DNA of 31,976 bases from assembly GCA_001311805.1 (NCBI GenBank), contig BBCA01000035.1, forward strand, positions 1 to 31,976, read 5' to 3'. Under the pieces are notes generated by a model. That model searched no databases. It saw only the letters and a list, made by a program, of their open reading frames with translations, and was not told the origin of the DNA. Shown here piece by piece: positions 17,305-27,809 of this stretch. The position numbers and the translations under genes are program-made. This DNA is from Lentibacillus juripiscarius JCM 12147 (lineage in GTDB: Bacteria > Bacillota > Bacilli > Bacillales_D > Amphibacillaceae). Positions within the stretch are counted from its first letter, which is position 1. The number at the start of each line of letters is the position of its first letter.

Positions 17305-18869
17305 TTATTTAGCATACTCTACTGAGCGTGTTTCTCGAATAACTGTCACTTTGATGTGGCCAGGGTAATCAAGTTCGCCTTCAATTTGCTTGCGAATGTC
17401 ACGTGCAATCCGGGCGGAATCAATATCATCAATTTCATCCGGTTTGACCATGATCCGGATTTCTCTTCCAGCTTGGATGGCAAAAGATTTCTCCACACCT
17501 GCAAATGATTCTGAGATCTCTTCCAGCTTCTCAAGCCGTTTAATGTAGTTTTCCAATGTTTCACTTCTGGCTCCGGGTCTGGCGGCTGACAACGCATCTG
17601 CTGCAGCAACCAGAACCGAAATGATGGAAGTTGCCTCTTCGTCACCATGGTGTGAAGCAATTGAGTTGATAACAACTTCGTGTTCTTTATACTTCATTCC
17701 AAGTTCCTTGCCAATTTCAACATGGCTTCCCTCTACTTCATGATCAATGGCCTTGCCAATGTCGTGAAGCAGGCCGGCTCTTCTTGCCAATGTCTCATCT
17801 TCACCTAATTCCGCAGCAAGCAGGCCGGATAGATAAGCTACCTCGGTGGAATGTTTTAATACATTTTGACCATAGCTTGTACGATATTTCAGACGGCCGA
17901 GAATCTTGACAAGGTCCGGGTGCAATCCGTGAATCCCAACCTCGAACGTTGTCTCTTCACCGATCTCACGTATATAGTCGTCGACATCACGTCTGGCCTT
18001 ATCAACCATTTCCTCAATTCTTGCCGGGTGAATCCGTCCGTCCTGGACAAGCCGTTCCAGTGCCATGCGAGCAATTTCGCGGCGGATCGGATCGAACCCT
18101 GACAGAACTACCGCTTCCGGTGTGTCGTCAATGATCAGGTCGATACCGGTCAGTGTTTCCAGTGTCCGGATGTTGCGTCCTTCACGGCCAATAATCCGAC
18201 CCTTCATTTCATCATTTGGAAGGTTGACAACCGATACAGTCGTTTCGGCAACATGGTCTGCAGCACAGCGCTGCAGGGCCAGTGAAAGAATGCTTTTCGC
18301 TTTCTTATCAGCTTCTTCCTTCGCACGGTTCTCAGCCTCTTTAATCATCAATGCCGATTCATGGCTGACCTCCTGCTCCACACGGTCCAAAATAACCTGT
18401 TTTGCCTGGTCAGTCGTATAACCTGAAATGCGTTCAAGCTCTGTTTGCTGCTCGTTAAGCATTGCTTCCACTTTGCTTTCCATTTCTTCAATTTGTTGTT
18501 GTTTTTCTGTTAATGATTCTTCTTTTCCCTCCAGCGTAAGTTCTCGCTTATCAAGCGTTTCACTCTTTTGTCCAGACTTTCTTCTTTTTGCATCAGGCGA
18601 TTTTCCTGCTTTTGCACTTCCATCCGGCGCTCTCGGAGCTCATCTTCAGTCTCCTGACGAAGTTTATGATTTTCATCTTTTGCCTCTAGCAGGGCTTCCT
18701 TCTTGGTAGCATCTGCATTCCGATGAGCTTCATCAACTATCTGTTTTGCCAAATTTTCCGCACTGGAAATTTTAGCCTCTGCAATTGAACGGCGAATCAA
18801 ATAACCAACAACAATACCGACGATCAGGATTACGGCAAGCAAAATGGAGATGATAAAGGGACTATCCAT
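17305..18869 (-). CDS. rny: Ribonuclease Y (one frameshift)
   Basis: Membrane-anchored endoribonuclease that starts bulk mRNA decay. N-terminal transmembrane helix (about residues 5-25: [19 protein letters not shown]), then a long charged coiled coil rich in Glu/Lys/Arg, a KH domain with [19 protein letters not shown], and an HD domain with [17 protein letters not shown]. The end is [12 protein letters not shown]. One break lies near 18563 in the coiled coil. The ATG at 18867-18869 follows a perfect AGGAGGTGA. Expected length is about 520 residues. RicA, also in this window, belongs to the complex that modulates RNase Y. It has its own promoter and is separated from recA by a terminator. Confidence 0.95.
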
Positions 18870-18982
18870 GATTTCACCTCCTATTGCTATAAAGTTGTAC
18901 AATTGATTCATTATTGTCGGCATGTACAATGTTCAATAATAAATAATTTAGTGTATAATAAACTATAAAATTATACAAGTTA

Positions 18983-19011
18983 ATTTTAATTGCACCTATA
19001 ACCAATGTCAA
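18983..19011 (-). promoter_or_regulatory. Sigma-A promoter of rny
   Basis: Minus strand perfect TTGACA (19006-19011), 17 bp, TAAAAT (18983-18988). It leaves a roughly 105-nt AT-rich 5' leader before rny, long enough for regulation; no clear riboswitch was seen. Confidence 0.7.
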
Positions 19012-19100
19012 GGAATCATGACAATTATAAGAAATTAATTCGAAGGCTTAGTTTATCATCAAGCCCCGGCGAACTTATGCAGTAAGACTTCATAAGTGCT

Positions 19101-19138
19101 AAAAAGTCCTTCGCCGGCGGATGCCAGCAAAGGACTTT
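19101..19138 (-). terminator. Intrinsic terminator after recA
   Basis: AAAGTCCTTTGCTGGC and GCCGGCGAAGGACTTT pair over 16 positions (two G-U) around ATCC and are followed by a T run. It lies about 30 bp after the recA stop. Confidence 0.9.
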
Positions 19139-19168
19139 GGAAACGAATGTATTCAGCTGGAGTCAGTC

Positions 19169-20206
19169 TTAAACGTCCAGGCTTTCCTGGTTTTGTTCGT
19201 CTGGCTCTTCTTCCGGCGTATCGTCCAGTTTATAGTGTTTGCGGATTGCATGATGGATTTCAAGTTTGATATTCTCATTTTCTTTCAGGAACTGTTTCGC
19301 ATTTTCCCGTCCCTGGCCTAGCCGTTCGCTATTATAGGAATACCAAGCACCACTTTTAGTAACAATATCCAGTTCTGATCCGATATCAAGAATTTCTCCT
19401 TCTTTGGAAATTCCTTCCCCATACATGATATCGACCTCTGCCTGTTTAAATGGAGGGGCCATTTTATTTTTAACCACTTTCAATCTTGCTTTATTTCCTA
19501 CCATATCATTGCCTTGTTTCAGTGTTTCGGCACGACGGACTTCGAGTCTGACAGATGAATAGAATTTAAGTGCACGGCCGCCAGGAGTTGTTTCCGGATT
19601 GCCAAACATAACGCCGACTTTTTCCCTGATCTGGTTGATGAATATGGCCGTTGTATTTGACTTGTTGATGGCACCGGACAATTTTCTTAATGCCTGTGAC
19701 ATCAGACGAGCCTGCAGCCCGACGTGTGAATCTCCCATTTCACCTTCTATTTCCGCTTTCGGTACCAGTGCTGCAACTGAGTCGACAACAATAATGTCGA
19801 CAGCTCCACTGCGGACCAGTGCCTCCGCAATCTCCAGTGCCTGCTCACCGGTATCCGGCTGCGATAAGAGCAATTCCTCAATATCTACCCCAAGTGCCCG
19901 TGCATACGTCGGATCAAGTGCGTGCTCAGCATCGATAAAAGCAGCCTGTCCACCCTGCTGCTGTGCTTCAGCAATAGCATGGAGCGCAACAGTTGTTTTA
20001 CCGGAAGATTCCGGCCCGTAAATTTCAACGACACGCCCTCTTGGGTAGCCACCAATTCCAAGTGCCACATCCAGTGCGAGTGAACCGCTCGGAATGCTTG
20101 CAATTTTTTGCCCTTCCTGATCTCCCAGTTTCATGATGGACCCTTTGCCAAATTGTTTTTCAATTTGCTTCAGAGCCATATCCAAAGCTTGTTTTCTATC
20201 TCCCAA
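19169..20206 (-). CDS. recA: Recombinase RecA
   Basis: 345-residue DNA strand-exchange ATPase, also the co-protease that triggers LexA self-cleavage. Walker A GPESSGKT is at residues 64-71; the DNA-binding loop L1 region follows [22 protein letters not shown] closely, with [21 protein letters not shown] spanning L2. The C-terminal tail is acidic (EEEPDEQNQ). The frame is intact over its entire length, unlike most neighbours. The ATG at 20204-20206 follows AGGAGG. It is transcribed from its own promoter under an SOS box, downstream of cinA as in many Firmicutes. Confidence 0.98.
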   Translation of the reverse strand: MGDRKQALDMALKQIEKQFGKGSIMKLGDQEGQKIASIPSGSLALDVALGIGGYPRGRVVEIYGPESSGKTTVALHAIAEAQQQGGQAAFIDAEHALDPTYARALGVDIEELLLSQPDTGEQALEIAEALVRSGAVDIIVVDSVAALVPKAEIEGEMGDSHVGLQARLMSQALRKLSGAINKSNTTAIFINQIREKVGVMFGNPETTPGGRALKFYSSVRLEVRRAETLKQGNDMVGNKARLKVVKNKMAPPFKQAEVDIMYGEGISKEGEILDIGSELDIVTKSGAWYSYNSERLGQGRENAKQFLKENENIKLEIHHAIRKHYKLDDTPEEEPDEQNQESLDV

Positions 20207-20235
20207 CGAGTTACCTCCTTTAATGAACTAGTTAC

Positions 20236-20264
20236 ATCATACGCCTTTTTTATCAATTTGCCAA
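20236..20264 (-). promoter_or_regulatory. Sigma-A promoter of recA
   Basis: Minus strand TTGGCA (20259-20264), 17 bp, TATGAT (20236-20241), about 30 bp before the recA ATG. Confidence 0.7.
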
Positions 20265-20272
20265 GAAAGAAA

Positions 20273-20286
20273 CGAATGAGTGTTCC
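20273..20286. promoter_or_regulatory. LexA (DinR) SOS box of recA
   Basis: The minus strand reads GGAACACTCATTCG, close to the Gram-positive SOS box CGAACRNRYGTTYG with mismatches in both half-sites. It lies just upstream of the recA -35, as in B. subtilis recA. Confidence 0.6.
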
Positions 20287-20380
20287 CGTATTTTTACGTC
20301 ATTTTGACAGGAAAAAAGCGAATTTGACCGGACAGAATGCGATAAAATAAAATTTTCCGCTTCTATTCCGGCCAATAATT

Positions 20381-21625
20381 CTATTTTAACAAATTATATA
20401 AAAGTTCATAACCCTTTAACACTGATTGTTTGCGGATCGTATTGCGATCACCGTAAAAATTATGTTTTTCCACCTGCTGCTCTCCGGATTTGTCATGGAT
20501 TGCAATGAATACCGTACCTGCCGGGTGACCTTCTGAACTGTCCGGACCCGCAACACCGGTAAAGCTGATACCGATATCCGCATCCATTTGGGAACAGACA
20601 TTGGCAGCCATTGCTTGGGCACATGCCTCACTGACTGCGCCATGCTGTTTGAGCAGCTGGGAAGGTACATGCAGCACATTTTCCTTCACACTTGCATCAT
20701 AACAGACGATTCCGCCGCGGCATACTTCCGAAGCACCAGGTACAGCAATCATTTTTCCGTAAACATACCGCCCGTTAGGCTTTCGGCTGCTGCTGCGGTT
20801 TTGCCCTGGTCCTTCAGCAGGTTCAGGACCCGTTCTTCCAATGATTGCTCATCAGTGCCATAATAATATTCTCCAACCCTGTCAAGAATGTCCCGTTTTG
20901 TCCGCTTTATCAGGCAACCGCCTCCTCATCTGTCGAAGCCTTGGCCGTCAGCCGAATGGCTATTCCCTCATTTTGGGCAAGCGGAGCTATAGTCGGATTC
21001 GTCTGCTGCCTGATCAAATCCTGCAATTCATGTTCAAGCCGGGATTCACCAATACCTATGAACCGGAGCATAACCGATTTGATCATCTTATCTTCGCCTG
21101 TCAGACGCCGGATGTATGGCAGAACACTGTCGGCCATCATCCGCTTCATCTCCCGTGGTACACCAGGGAGGAAAACCCACGTTTTTCCCCATATGAAACA
21201 ATCATTCCAGGGGCCATACCCGTATGATTCTCAAGAACGTCCGCTCCGGCAAATACGCGTGCCTGTTTACGGTTATTCGGCGTCATATTGACCTCTTTTT
21301 CAGCAAAGTGGGTCTTAATTTTCTCCATGGATGGTCCATGTTCGACCATTTCGATACCGGCCAGCTTCTGGAAAGCCTCTCGTGTTAAATCATCTTCCGT
21401 GGGGCCCAGCCCGCCTGTAACGATGATAATATCTGATCTTTTGTTTGAAACTCGAAATTGCTGTTCCACACGCTGAAGATTATCACCGACAACAGCATGG
21501 TGATGAACATTTATTCCAGCTGCGGCCAGTTTTTCCGATATCCACTGTGCATTCGTATCCGCAATTTGTCCAAGCAGCAACTCTGTTCCTACTGCAATGA
21601 TTTCCGTACTGATTGTTTTTGTCAT
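20381..21625 (-). CDS. cinA: Competence/damage-inducible protein CinA (frameshifted)
   Basis: Two-domain protein. The N-terminal MoCF-like domain has EIIAVGTELLLGQIADTNA and ITGGLGPTEDD-type VTGGLGPTEDDLTREAF. The C-terminal CinA/PncC domain has AAAAESLTGGMFTEK, GGIVCYDASVKENVL and GISFTGVAGPDSSEGHPAGT; this domain has nicotinamide-nucleotide amidase activity in studied members. Breaks occur near 21180, 20908 and 20758; corrected, the middle reads KTWVFLPGVPREM and IKRTKRDILDRVGEYYYG. The ATG at 21623-21625 overlaps the pgsA stop (TAATG), so translation is probably coupled to pgsA. Expected length is about 414 residues. recA follows after 175 bp containing the recA promoter. Confidence 0.93.
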
Positions 21626-22201
21626 TATTTGGAATCCCTCATTACATGCCAATTTTTAACAAAATACTCGTAGCCTGACAGCACCGTAAAGAACAGTGCT
21701 GCATACAGCATTATCATCCCAAATGGAAAGCCTGCATAAGCGAATGGAAAATTATGAAGCAACAGGACAGCTATTGCAATCATTTGTGTGGCAGTTTTTA
21801 TTTTCCCCATGCTGCCCGCAGCCAATACGATACCTTCACCAGCGGCTACCAGACGTAATCCCGTCACAGCAAATTCCCTGCTGATGATAACGATCACTAT
21901 CCAGCCTGGTGCGATGCCCATTTCAACGAGCAAAATCAGAGCCGAGGCAACAAGCAGTTTATCTGCAAGCGGGTCTAAAAACTTCCCCAGATTTGTCACC
22001 AGGTTATATTTCCGTGCATAATGGCCATCAACCCAATCAGTTGCCGCCGCGATAATAAATAAAACCGCCGCGGAAGATGGGATCCAGGCAGCACATTTTC
22101 ACCAATCATCCACTCTCCCCAATCGAAAGGGATACTAAGCAACAAAATAAAACCGGTATTAAAAATATACGTGAAAGCGTCAACTTGTTCGGTAAATTCA
22201 C
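21625..22201 (-). CDS. pgsA: CDP-diacylglycerol-glycerol-3-phosphate 3-phosphatidyltransferase PgsA (frameshifted)
   Basis: Integral membrane enzyme making phosphatidylglycerophosphate, the committed step to phosphatidylglycerol. Reads NLPNKLTLSRIFLIPVLF at the N-terminus. The CDP-alcohol phosphotransferase motif DG-x2-AR-x8-G-x3-D-x3-D is complete after correction (DGHYAR...GKFLDPLAD, about 21970-22020). Several hydrophobic segments follow. Two breaks are seen, near 22150 and 22080. The start is GTG 22199-22201 with AGGAGG eight bases upstream. The stop overlaps the cinA start. Length is about 192 residues, normal for the family. It is downstream of rodZ across a modest hairpin. Confidence 0.93.
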
Positions 22202-22222
22202 AATAAATTCCTCCTGCGTGAT

Positions 22223-22253
22223 AAAACCCTTCCCTGTTCACCTTAGGAAGGGT
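22223..22253 (-). terminator. Possible weak terminator between rodZ and pgsA
   Basis: ACCCTTCC and GGAAGGGT pair around an 11-12-nt loop, followed by TTTTATC on the minus strand. The stem is short, so readthrough into pgsA is likely. Confidence 0.5.
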
Positions 22254-22270
22254 CTCAGAATGGCGGCAGT

Positions 22271-23216
22271 TTAATCTGACTGCTCCTCTGATCTGTCAAT
22301 GTTAATCCAAAGATGCTGATAGACTTCATTCTCGGCATCAATCGGATAGTCAAGCTTGACACCATCAATAGTTATATCCAGATTTGGAGCACTTCCAACA
22401 TTAAACCATACTCGATCAGCGTCCGTTAGCTCAAATTCAATCGGAGCGTCGTCAACTGAGACCATACCTGAGTAGAGAGATTCCTCATCACCTTTTTCAA
22501 CTGCCAGCCACGAATCACCCATCACATCAATCGAAACAGATACATCATCACTTGCGTTTTTAAGTGTGAGGGTTGATTCCGGAGGTGCTCCTGAACCGGT
22601 TTCTTCGACAACAAGCTCAGGTTGAGAACTATTCGTTTCTTCGTCGACTGACGAATCGTTTTCTTCATCCTGCTGTCCCTGATCTGCTGCATTGCTGTCA
22701 TTTCCGTCCGACTCTGCTCCATTTTCACCCTGGTCTTGTCCACTTTCTTCTTTACTGCTTCCAGAATCACGGATAATCGCATTATCTTCCTGCGGCTCTT
22801 CTGGTTCGGTATTGCTCTCTTCCGGCGTATCCTGGGCAAAGAACCAGAAGACTGCCAAGATGCCAATTATCAGCAAGACAACAATCACCGTCGGTATCAA
22901 TGAAAAAACGGAAGCACGTTTCGCCGGATTGTTATCTTTCCTGGAACGATGGATGTACGTATACTGTGATGAATTATCCTCTTCCGTCTGCGGTATTTCT
23001 TCTTTATGTTCCTCCAGCAGCTCTTTTGCGTCTAAACCAACTGCCGCGGCATACTCCTTGATGAATGCCCGCGCATAAAATTTGCCGGGCAAAATATCGA
23101 AATTCCCTCGTTCAATCGCTTCCAGGTACCTTTTTGTATTTTGTCGTTTCCTGCAGCCGATCGAGCGAAAGGTCTCTCGCTTCTCTGGCTTCCTTCAGTC
23201 TTTCGCCAATTTCCAT
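22271..23216 (-). CDS. rodZ: RodZ-like cytoskeletal/HTH membrane protein (YmfM) (one frameshift)
   Basis: Bitopic cell-shape protein linking MreB to the elongation machinery. The N-terminal Xre-type HTH starts MEIGERLKEAREARDLSLDR and continues YLEAIERGNFDILPGKFYAR after correction of one break near 23130-23135 (AAAAAGG). A single transmembrane segment (FSLIPTVIVVLLIIGILAV) is near residue 120. It is followed by a long low-complexity linker very rich in Glu, Asp, Gln, Asn and Ser, then a DUF4115 beta domain with DDVSVSIDVMGDSWLAVEK and WINIDRSEEQSD at the end. The acid-rich extracellular linker would suit a salt-adapted organism. The start is ATG 23214-23216. Expected length is about 315 residues. 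Confidence 0.88.
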
Positions 23217-23233
23217 GAATAACACCATCCATT

Positions 23234-24023
23234 TTAAAAATCAAACATTGTAAAGCCGTCGCCCTGGCTGAATTGGTTCTGCTCAACTGGCTCATATGTA
23301 ATTTCTTCACTCTCATCACTGCGAAGTTCAATAATATAGTCAAAATCGCTCAATTTATATTCAGTCAGCTGTACAAACATATCAGGATGCTCAACAACTT
23401 TGACAGCCGGCAGCTGCATAATCTCCCGGATCAGTCCCCAGTGCTGTTCATTGGCTTGCCGGGTTGATACAATGCCGTCAATAATGTATAAATTATCACT
23501 GCTGTATTCGCCTTTAATCAGCTCGTTCCGGATGGTTTGTTTAAGCAGGGTACTCGAGACAAACAGCCAGCGCTTATTCGCGCAGACGCTTGCTGCTACG
23601 ACTGACTCTGTCTTCCCAACACGTGGCATCCCGCGTATGCCAATCAATTATGGCCTTCTTTTTGAACAGTTCAGCCATAAAGTCAACCAGAATTCCAAGT
23701 TCGTTCCGGACAAAGCGGAACGTCTTCCGATCATCCACATCACTTTGAATATACCTTCCGTGGCGGACAGCCAGTGTATCACGCAATTTAGGCTTGCGTA
23801 TTTTCGTCACTCTTATCGTGTCCATTGTCTCAAGAATTGATTTCAGCCGGATTATTTGTTCTTCTGTCCTGGATAAAAGCAACATGCCCCGTCTTGAATT
23901 CTCGACACCATTAATTGATTTAATGTTAATGGAGAGCATTCCCAGAAGTGAGGATATGTCGCCCAGCAACCCCGGACGGTTATATTGGATTTCGTATTCA
24001 AGGTACCATTCTGTCTTTTCCAT
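23234..24023 (-). CDS. ymfK: YmfK-like DUF3388 protein with ACT-like and P-loop-like parts (one frameshift)
   Basis: About 263 residues, conserved in Bacillaceae, function not established. The N-terminal part YEIQYNRPGLLGDISSLLGM...SINIKSING resembles an ACT ligand-binding domain. The middle has KPKLRDTLAVRHGRY and RNELGILVDFMAELFKK. After one frame break near 23645 it continues GIRGMPRVGKTESVVA, in which GMPRVGKT fits a Walker A pattern. Then come KRWLFVSSTLLKQTIRNEL, YIIDGIVSTRQ (Walker B-like position) and FDYIIELRSDESEEITYE. The start is ATG 24021-24023. It lies 17 bp upstream of rodZ and probably shares its transcript. The domain reading is mine from pattern, not from a profile search. 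Confidence 0.88.
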
Positions 24024-24116
24024 GATTAGCTCCTCAAAACATTCTTTTCGATTAATATCATATCCATAATACTATAATAAAGTATTTTAGGCATTGTGAA
24101 AAGGAGATTGGTGAAA

Positions 24117-24150
24117 AATAAAGAAGCTGTGCAGCTGACAGCTTCTTTAT
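24117..24150 (-). terminator. Intrinsic terminator after ymfJ
   Basis: ATAAAGAAGCTGT and ACAGCTTCTTTAT pair over 13 bp around a 7-nt loop, followed by TTTTC on the minus strand, 12 bp after the ymfJ stop. Confidence 0.85.
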
Positions 24151-24161
24151 CGTAAGATATC

Positions 24162-24422
24162 TTAGTTTGTGTTTCCCTGGTTCTGCACGAGTTTGACCAT
24201 GGCATTGGCAATCGCCTGGCGTTCATCGTTGGATGCAGCGGTCCAGATTTCCTGGAGTACAGCTTCTTCGCTATTCTTGGCGTCTGTGCTATTGGCCAAA
24301 TAGTCACCGACTTCGTACGCCATATTCGATATTGTCTGCTGTCCCATTCCTTGCGATTGCGCTTGTTCAAGTCTGCTGGCCAAAAAGTCTTTCCATGTGT
24401 CAAAATTATCAAGAACAGACAT
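24162..24422 (-). CDS. ymfJ: YmfJ, DUF3243 small protein
   Basis: 86-residue cytoplasmic protein of unknown function, conserved in sporulating Bacillaceae. It matches the family from MSVLDNFDTWKDFLASRLEQ, through GQQTISNMAYEVGDYLAN and DAKNSEEAVLQEIW, to NAMVKLVQNQGNTN. The ATG at 24420-24422 is preceded by AAGGAGG, which decides it over an upstream in-frame start. The frame is intact. It stands between ymfI and ymfK, as in B. subtilis, with a strong terminator behind it. Confidence 0.93.
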   Translation of the reverse strand: MSVLDNFDTWKDFLASRLEQAQSQGMGQQTISNMAYEVGDYLANSTDAKNSEEAVLQEIWTAASNDERQAIANAMVKLVQNQGNTN

Positions 24423-24491
24423 CCAAATCTGCCTCCTTTTTAATTGTTGCACGTTTAGTATTTGACTTATTGGCCTGATTATACATACCGT

Positions 24492-25204
24492 TCAGGACTG
24501 CCAGCCACCTGTTACGTGAATCATCTCCCCGTTAATATATCCGGATTTGTCACTCATCAGAAAGCTGACCGTATGTGCGACATCCTCGACAGTGCCGGCC
24601 CGGCTAGCCGGAATGTCTTGTATAATCATTCCTTCTCATCTGCCTGGAGATGCCCATTCATTTTCGTATCAATAAATCCCGGACTTACCGCATTGACTGA
24701 AATCCCGGATGGCGCCACTTCTTTAGCCAGTGCTTTAACAAAACTGTTTTGCGCCCCTTTGACAGACGAATACACCACTTCATTACTCGCGCCAACTTCA
24801 CCCCAGATGGAAGTGATAACTATAATCTTCCCCTTCTTCCGGGTAATCATTTGGGGAAGGATGTGTCTGGTAATTAGCCATGGCGCTTTCACATGCAATG
24901 TCAGCATACTGTCCATGATCGTCTCATCCGTGTCCTGGAAAAGCCCATAATGCGCATTTCCGCTTGCAAAGACAACAGCATCAACGGGAAGTGTGAGCTG
25001 TTTCAAAAAGTGGCTCAGCCCATCTTCCGTACTGAGGTCAGCCTGTATTTCCTTCAAGATGGACTCCTGATCCAGACCCGCATCCAGTGCCGATTTATTC
25101 TGATGGTAATGCAAAATCAGCTGATCACCTTCAGCGGCAAGCTGCTTATAAATAGCGCTGCCAATATCTCCGCTTGCACCAATAATCAAAATGTTTCTCC
25201 CCAT
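24492..25204 (-). CDS. ymfI: YmfI, SDR-family EF-P 5-aminopentanone reductase (one frameshift)
   Basis: Short-chain dehydrogenase. The nucleotide-binding GASGDIGSAIY motif is at the N-terminus, the catalytic Ser is in IVITSIWGEVGAS, and Tyr/Lys are in YSSVKGAQNSF. PGFIDTKMNGHL and, after a break near 24628, SFLMSDKSGYINGEMIHVTGG complete the fold. In B. subtilis YmfI reduces the 5-aminopentanone group on Lys32 of elongation factor P to 5-aminopentanol; the neighbours ymfH and ymfF belong to the same conserved cluster. The gene resembles fabG, but the genomic context favours YmfI. The ATG at 25202-25204 follows AGGGGATT and begins 8 bp after the ymfH stop. Expected length is about 237 residues. 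Confidence 0.9.
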
Positions 25205-25212
25205 GTAATCCC

Positions 25213-26494
25213 CTATTCATTTACAATTTTGCATACAGCAATCCGTTCTTCATCGATCCAGTCCTGGACAAAATCGTTAAACTGCTCGGCCGTCAGCGAC
25301 TGGATAGCAGGAATAACACGGAACAGGTCGACACCAACCGTATCATAGTGTATATATTTATTAGCAATGAACTCCAGCGAATTCATCGCACGCAGCAGCT
25401 GTCCAATTTTTTCTTTTTCATGCGGTCAACTTCCTCAGCCGTAAATGACTTTTATTGGTTGATTGCAGCAGCTGGACTGTCTTTTCAGCAAACTGGTCCG
25501 GATCAGCCGTATTCCCGCCTATCAGAGAGTACCCGAAGTTTTTTCTCCAGATTTGTTTCAAAATGAAAACTTTCGTCAATCAACTGTTGTTCATACAATT
25601 CCCGGTAAAAAGGGCCGCCCTTTGAAAAATAAAAATCAAGAACCATGCTTTGCAGCAAATCCTTCTCCAGAAAGGCATCACCACTGAGCTCAACTGCAGA
25701 TTCCTTAATGCCAATCGTACATTTCGGGACCGAGACAGACATGGTAATTTTATTTTCTTTCTGAGCCACTGTCGCAGGCTCCTGAGGATATTTCCGTTCC
25801 ACTTCCGACATTTCGGCAAAGTTTTTCGCTTCCTGATTGTTGCGGATCAGTTCCATCATCTTTTCGGCTTCAAAATTCCCAGCAATGAACAGGGTCATAT
25901 TGCCTGGATGATAGAACGTATGGTAACACGTATATAGATCGTCCTTTGTAATTGTACGGATGGAATCAACTGTCCCGGCAATGTCTATCTTTACAGGATG
26001 CTCATGGAACAGACTTTGCAGCGCCCCCATAAACGACTGCCATTCAGGCTGGTCATTGTACATTTCGATTTCCTGTGCAATAATCCCCTTTTCTTTTTCA
26101 ACCGATTGTTCGGAAAATAAGGATTCTGTACAAAATCGAGCAATGTTTCCACATTTTTATTTATTTGGTCTGTGGCTGCGAATAAATAGGCTGTTTTGGT
26201 GAACGATGTATAAGCATTTGCCGAAGCACCCTGTTTACCGAAATCAGCAAATACGTCCCGATCTTCTTTTTCAAACATTTTGTGTTCAAGGAAATGGGCG
26301 ACCCCTTCCGGAACAGTAATCTTTTCTGTTTGGCCGATTGGTACAAATGTTTGATCGATGGAACCATAATCGGTTGAAAAGATACCGTATGTTTTGGCCA
26401 TTTCGGGTTTTGGAAGCAAATATACGCATAACCCGTTGGCAAATTCCTCCTTATAAATAACTTCTTCAATCATGTCATACGCTAACTTATTCAT
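25213..26494 (-). CDS. ymfH: YmfH, M16-family peptidase-like protein of the EF-P modification cluster (frameshifted)
   Basis: About 427 residues. The inverted zinc motif HxxEH is present in VAHFLEHKMFEKEDRDVFADF, with the expected downstream acidic region, so this subunit could be catalytic. Then come ANAYTSFTKTAYLFAAT, YNDQPEWQSFMGALQSLFH, YHPGNMTLFIAGNF and, after correction, NSLEFIANKYIHYDTVG. The end is CKIVNE. Breaks are seen near 26135, 25540, 25450 and 25420. The start ATG 26492-26494 overlaps the ymfF stop and follows AAGGGGGG. In databases this family is called 'EF-P 5-aminopentanol modification-associated protein'; its exact role is unknown. It pairs with the non-catalytic-looking YmfF. 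Confidence 0.9.
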
Positions 26495-27777
26495 CCGAAT
26501 CGCCCCCCTTACTGGTAAGCAGATAAATCGTGTCCAGCTCACATTTGTTCGCTGCATGAATCACTTCTTCTTTACGGACATTTTTTAATGTCTTCTATTA
26601 GCTGATAAGGTGACCTGTCCGTATCGGCCACAACCTGCTGATAAAGCAGCTCAATCAGTCCTTTTGTATCATCCATCGTTTCCAGAAGCTGATTAATGAT
26701 TAGCGCCTTGGTATCATTCATTTCTTCCTCTGTAAAATCACCGTTTTTCATTGCCTTCAGCTGCTCTTCAATAATCTCCCTTGCTTGCTCATAATCATCA
26801 GGAGCAATGCCGCTGAAAACAAACAAGAGTCCTTTATGACTTTCCAATCGTGATGCGGCATAATAAGCCAGGCTGTGTTTTTCACGTACGTTTATGAATA
26901 GTTTGGAACTTGGAAAACCGCCAAACAAACCATTAAACACATGCATTGCACCATAGTCATCGTCCGCATAGGTTATATTCGTCCGGTAGCCGAAGTGGAG
27001 CTTGGCCTGCTGGACAGCCTGGGTTTCCACTATTACATCAGGCTGCTTCAGGTCTTTTCCTTTATCCGGTTCTGCCGAAACTTCCGCTGGTTCCTGGTCA
27101 CGCCCAAGTGCCTGTTTTATTTTTCCCTCCATGACCGCACTGTCAAAGTCACCTGACACATAGATGTCAAGCTGATCATTTTTCAGAACAGACCGGTAAT
27201 AAGCATACAGATTTTCTGGTGTGATTGTCTCCAAATCTTCTTCATAACCATGAATATGCAGGCTGTAACGTTCGTCGCTGCACATTTCATCTATAAGACG
27301 CATGTTGGCGTAACGCATCTTATCATCCAGGATACTGCTCATTTTCCGACGCAATGTATCTTTCTCCCTATTCACAATGGATGAGAGAAATGCATCATTT
27401 TCATTGACGGGATGAAAAATAATTTCTTTTAATAAGCTGATTGAATCATCCATAATGGACGATTCATCCGATATGAATTTCTGATTAGCTGTTTCCAGGC
27501 GGATGGTCATAATATGGTTATTTCCTTTTTTGGATCCATCCACCGATAAAACAGCCCCATATAACTCATCAAGCTTGGCCTGAATGGAGCTTCTGTCCGG
27601 ATAGGAAGCCGTTCCCTGCTGCAGGACATATGGAAGCAATGCCCGTTTAGTTATCGTATCCCTAGATAGGGGTGCCTTCCATTTTGCCGTAATGCTGACT
27701 GTTTTGAATTTCTTGCCCGGAACCAGGTGTATATCGGCTCCTTTTCCGCGAATGACTGTTTCCAGCGTCTTGGTCAT
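26487..27777 (-). CDS. ymfF: YmfF, inactive M16-like partner protein (one frameshift at the C-terminus)
   Basis: About 430 residues of the insulinase-like M16 fold. At the position of the HxxEH zinc motif it reads LLPYVLQQGTASYPD, so no zinc site is visible; this fits a non-catalytic partner of YmfH, as in other two-subunit M16 systems. Other features are LDELYGAVLSVDG, YSLHIHGYEEDLETITPENL, FGGFPSSKLFINVREKHSLAYY and MDDTKGLIELLYQQV. A break near 26582 (six A for five) truncates the frame; corrected, it ends SKGGDSDE at 26487, overlapping the ymfH start. I chose ATG 27775-27777 (MTKTLETV) behind AAGGGAGG. It is the first gene of the ymfF-ymfH-ymfI group. Confidence 0.9.
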
Positions 27778-27809
27778 CGAAGTGCCTCCCTTGCATATGT
27801 AATAAAATG

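Noticed and set aside
18870..19005. Riboswitch or T-box in the long rny leader
   Set aside because: The leader is AT-rich with no conserved riboswitch core, no T-box motif and no terminator hairpin before the ribosome site.
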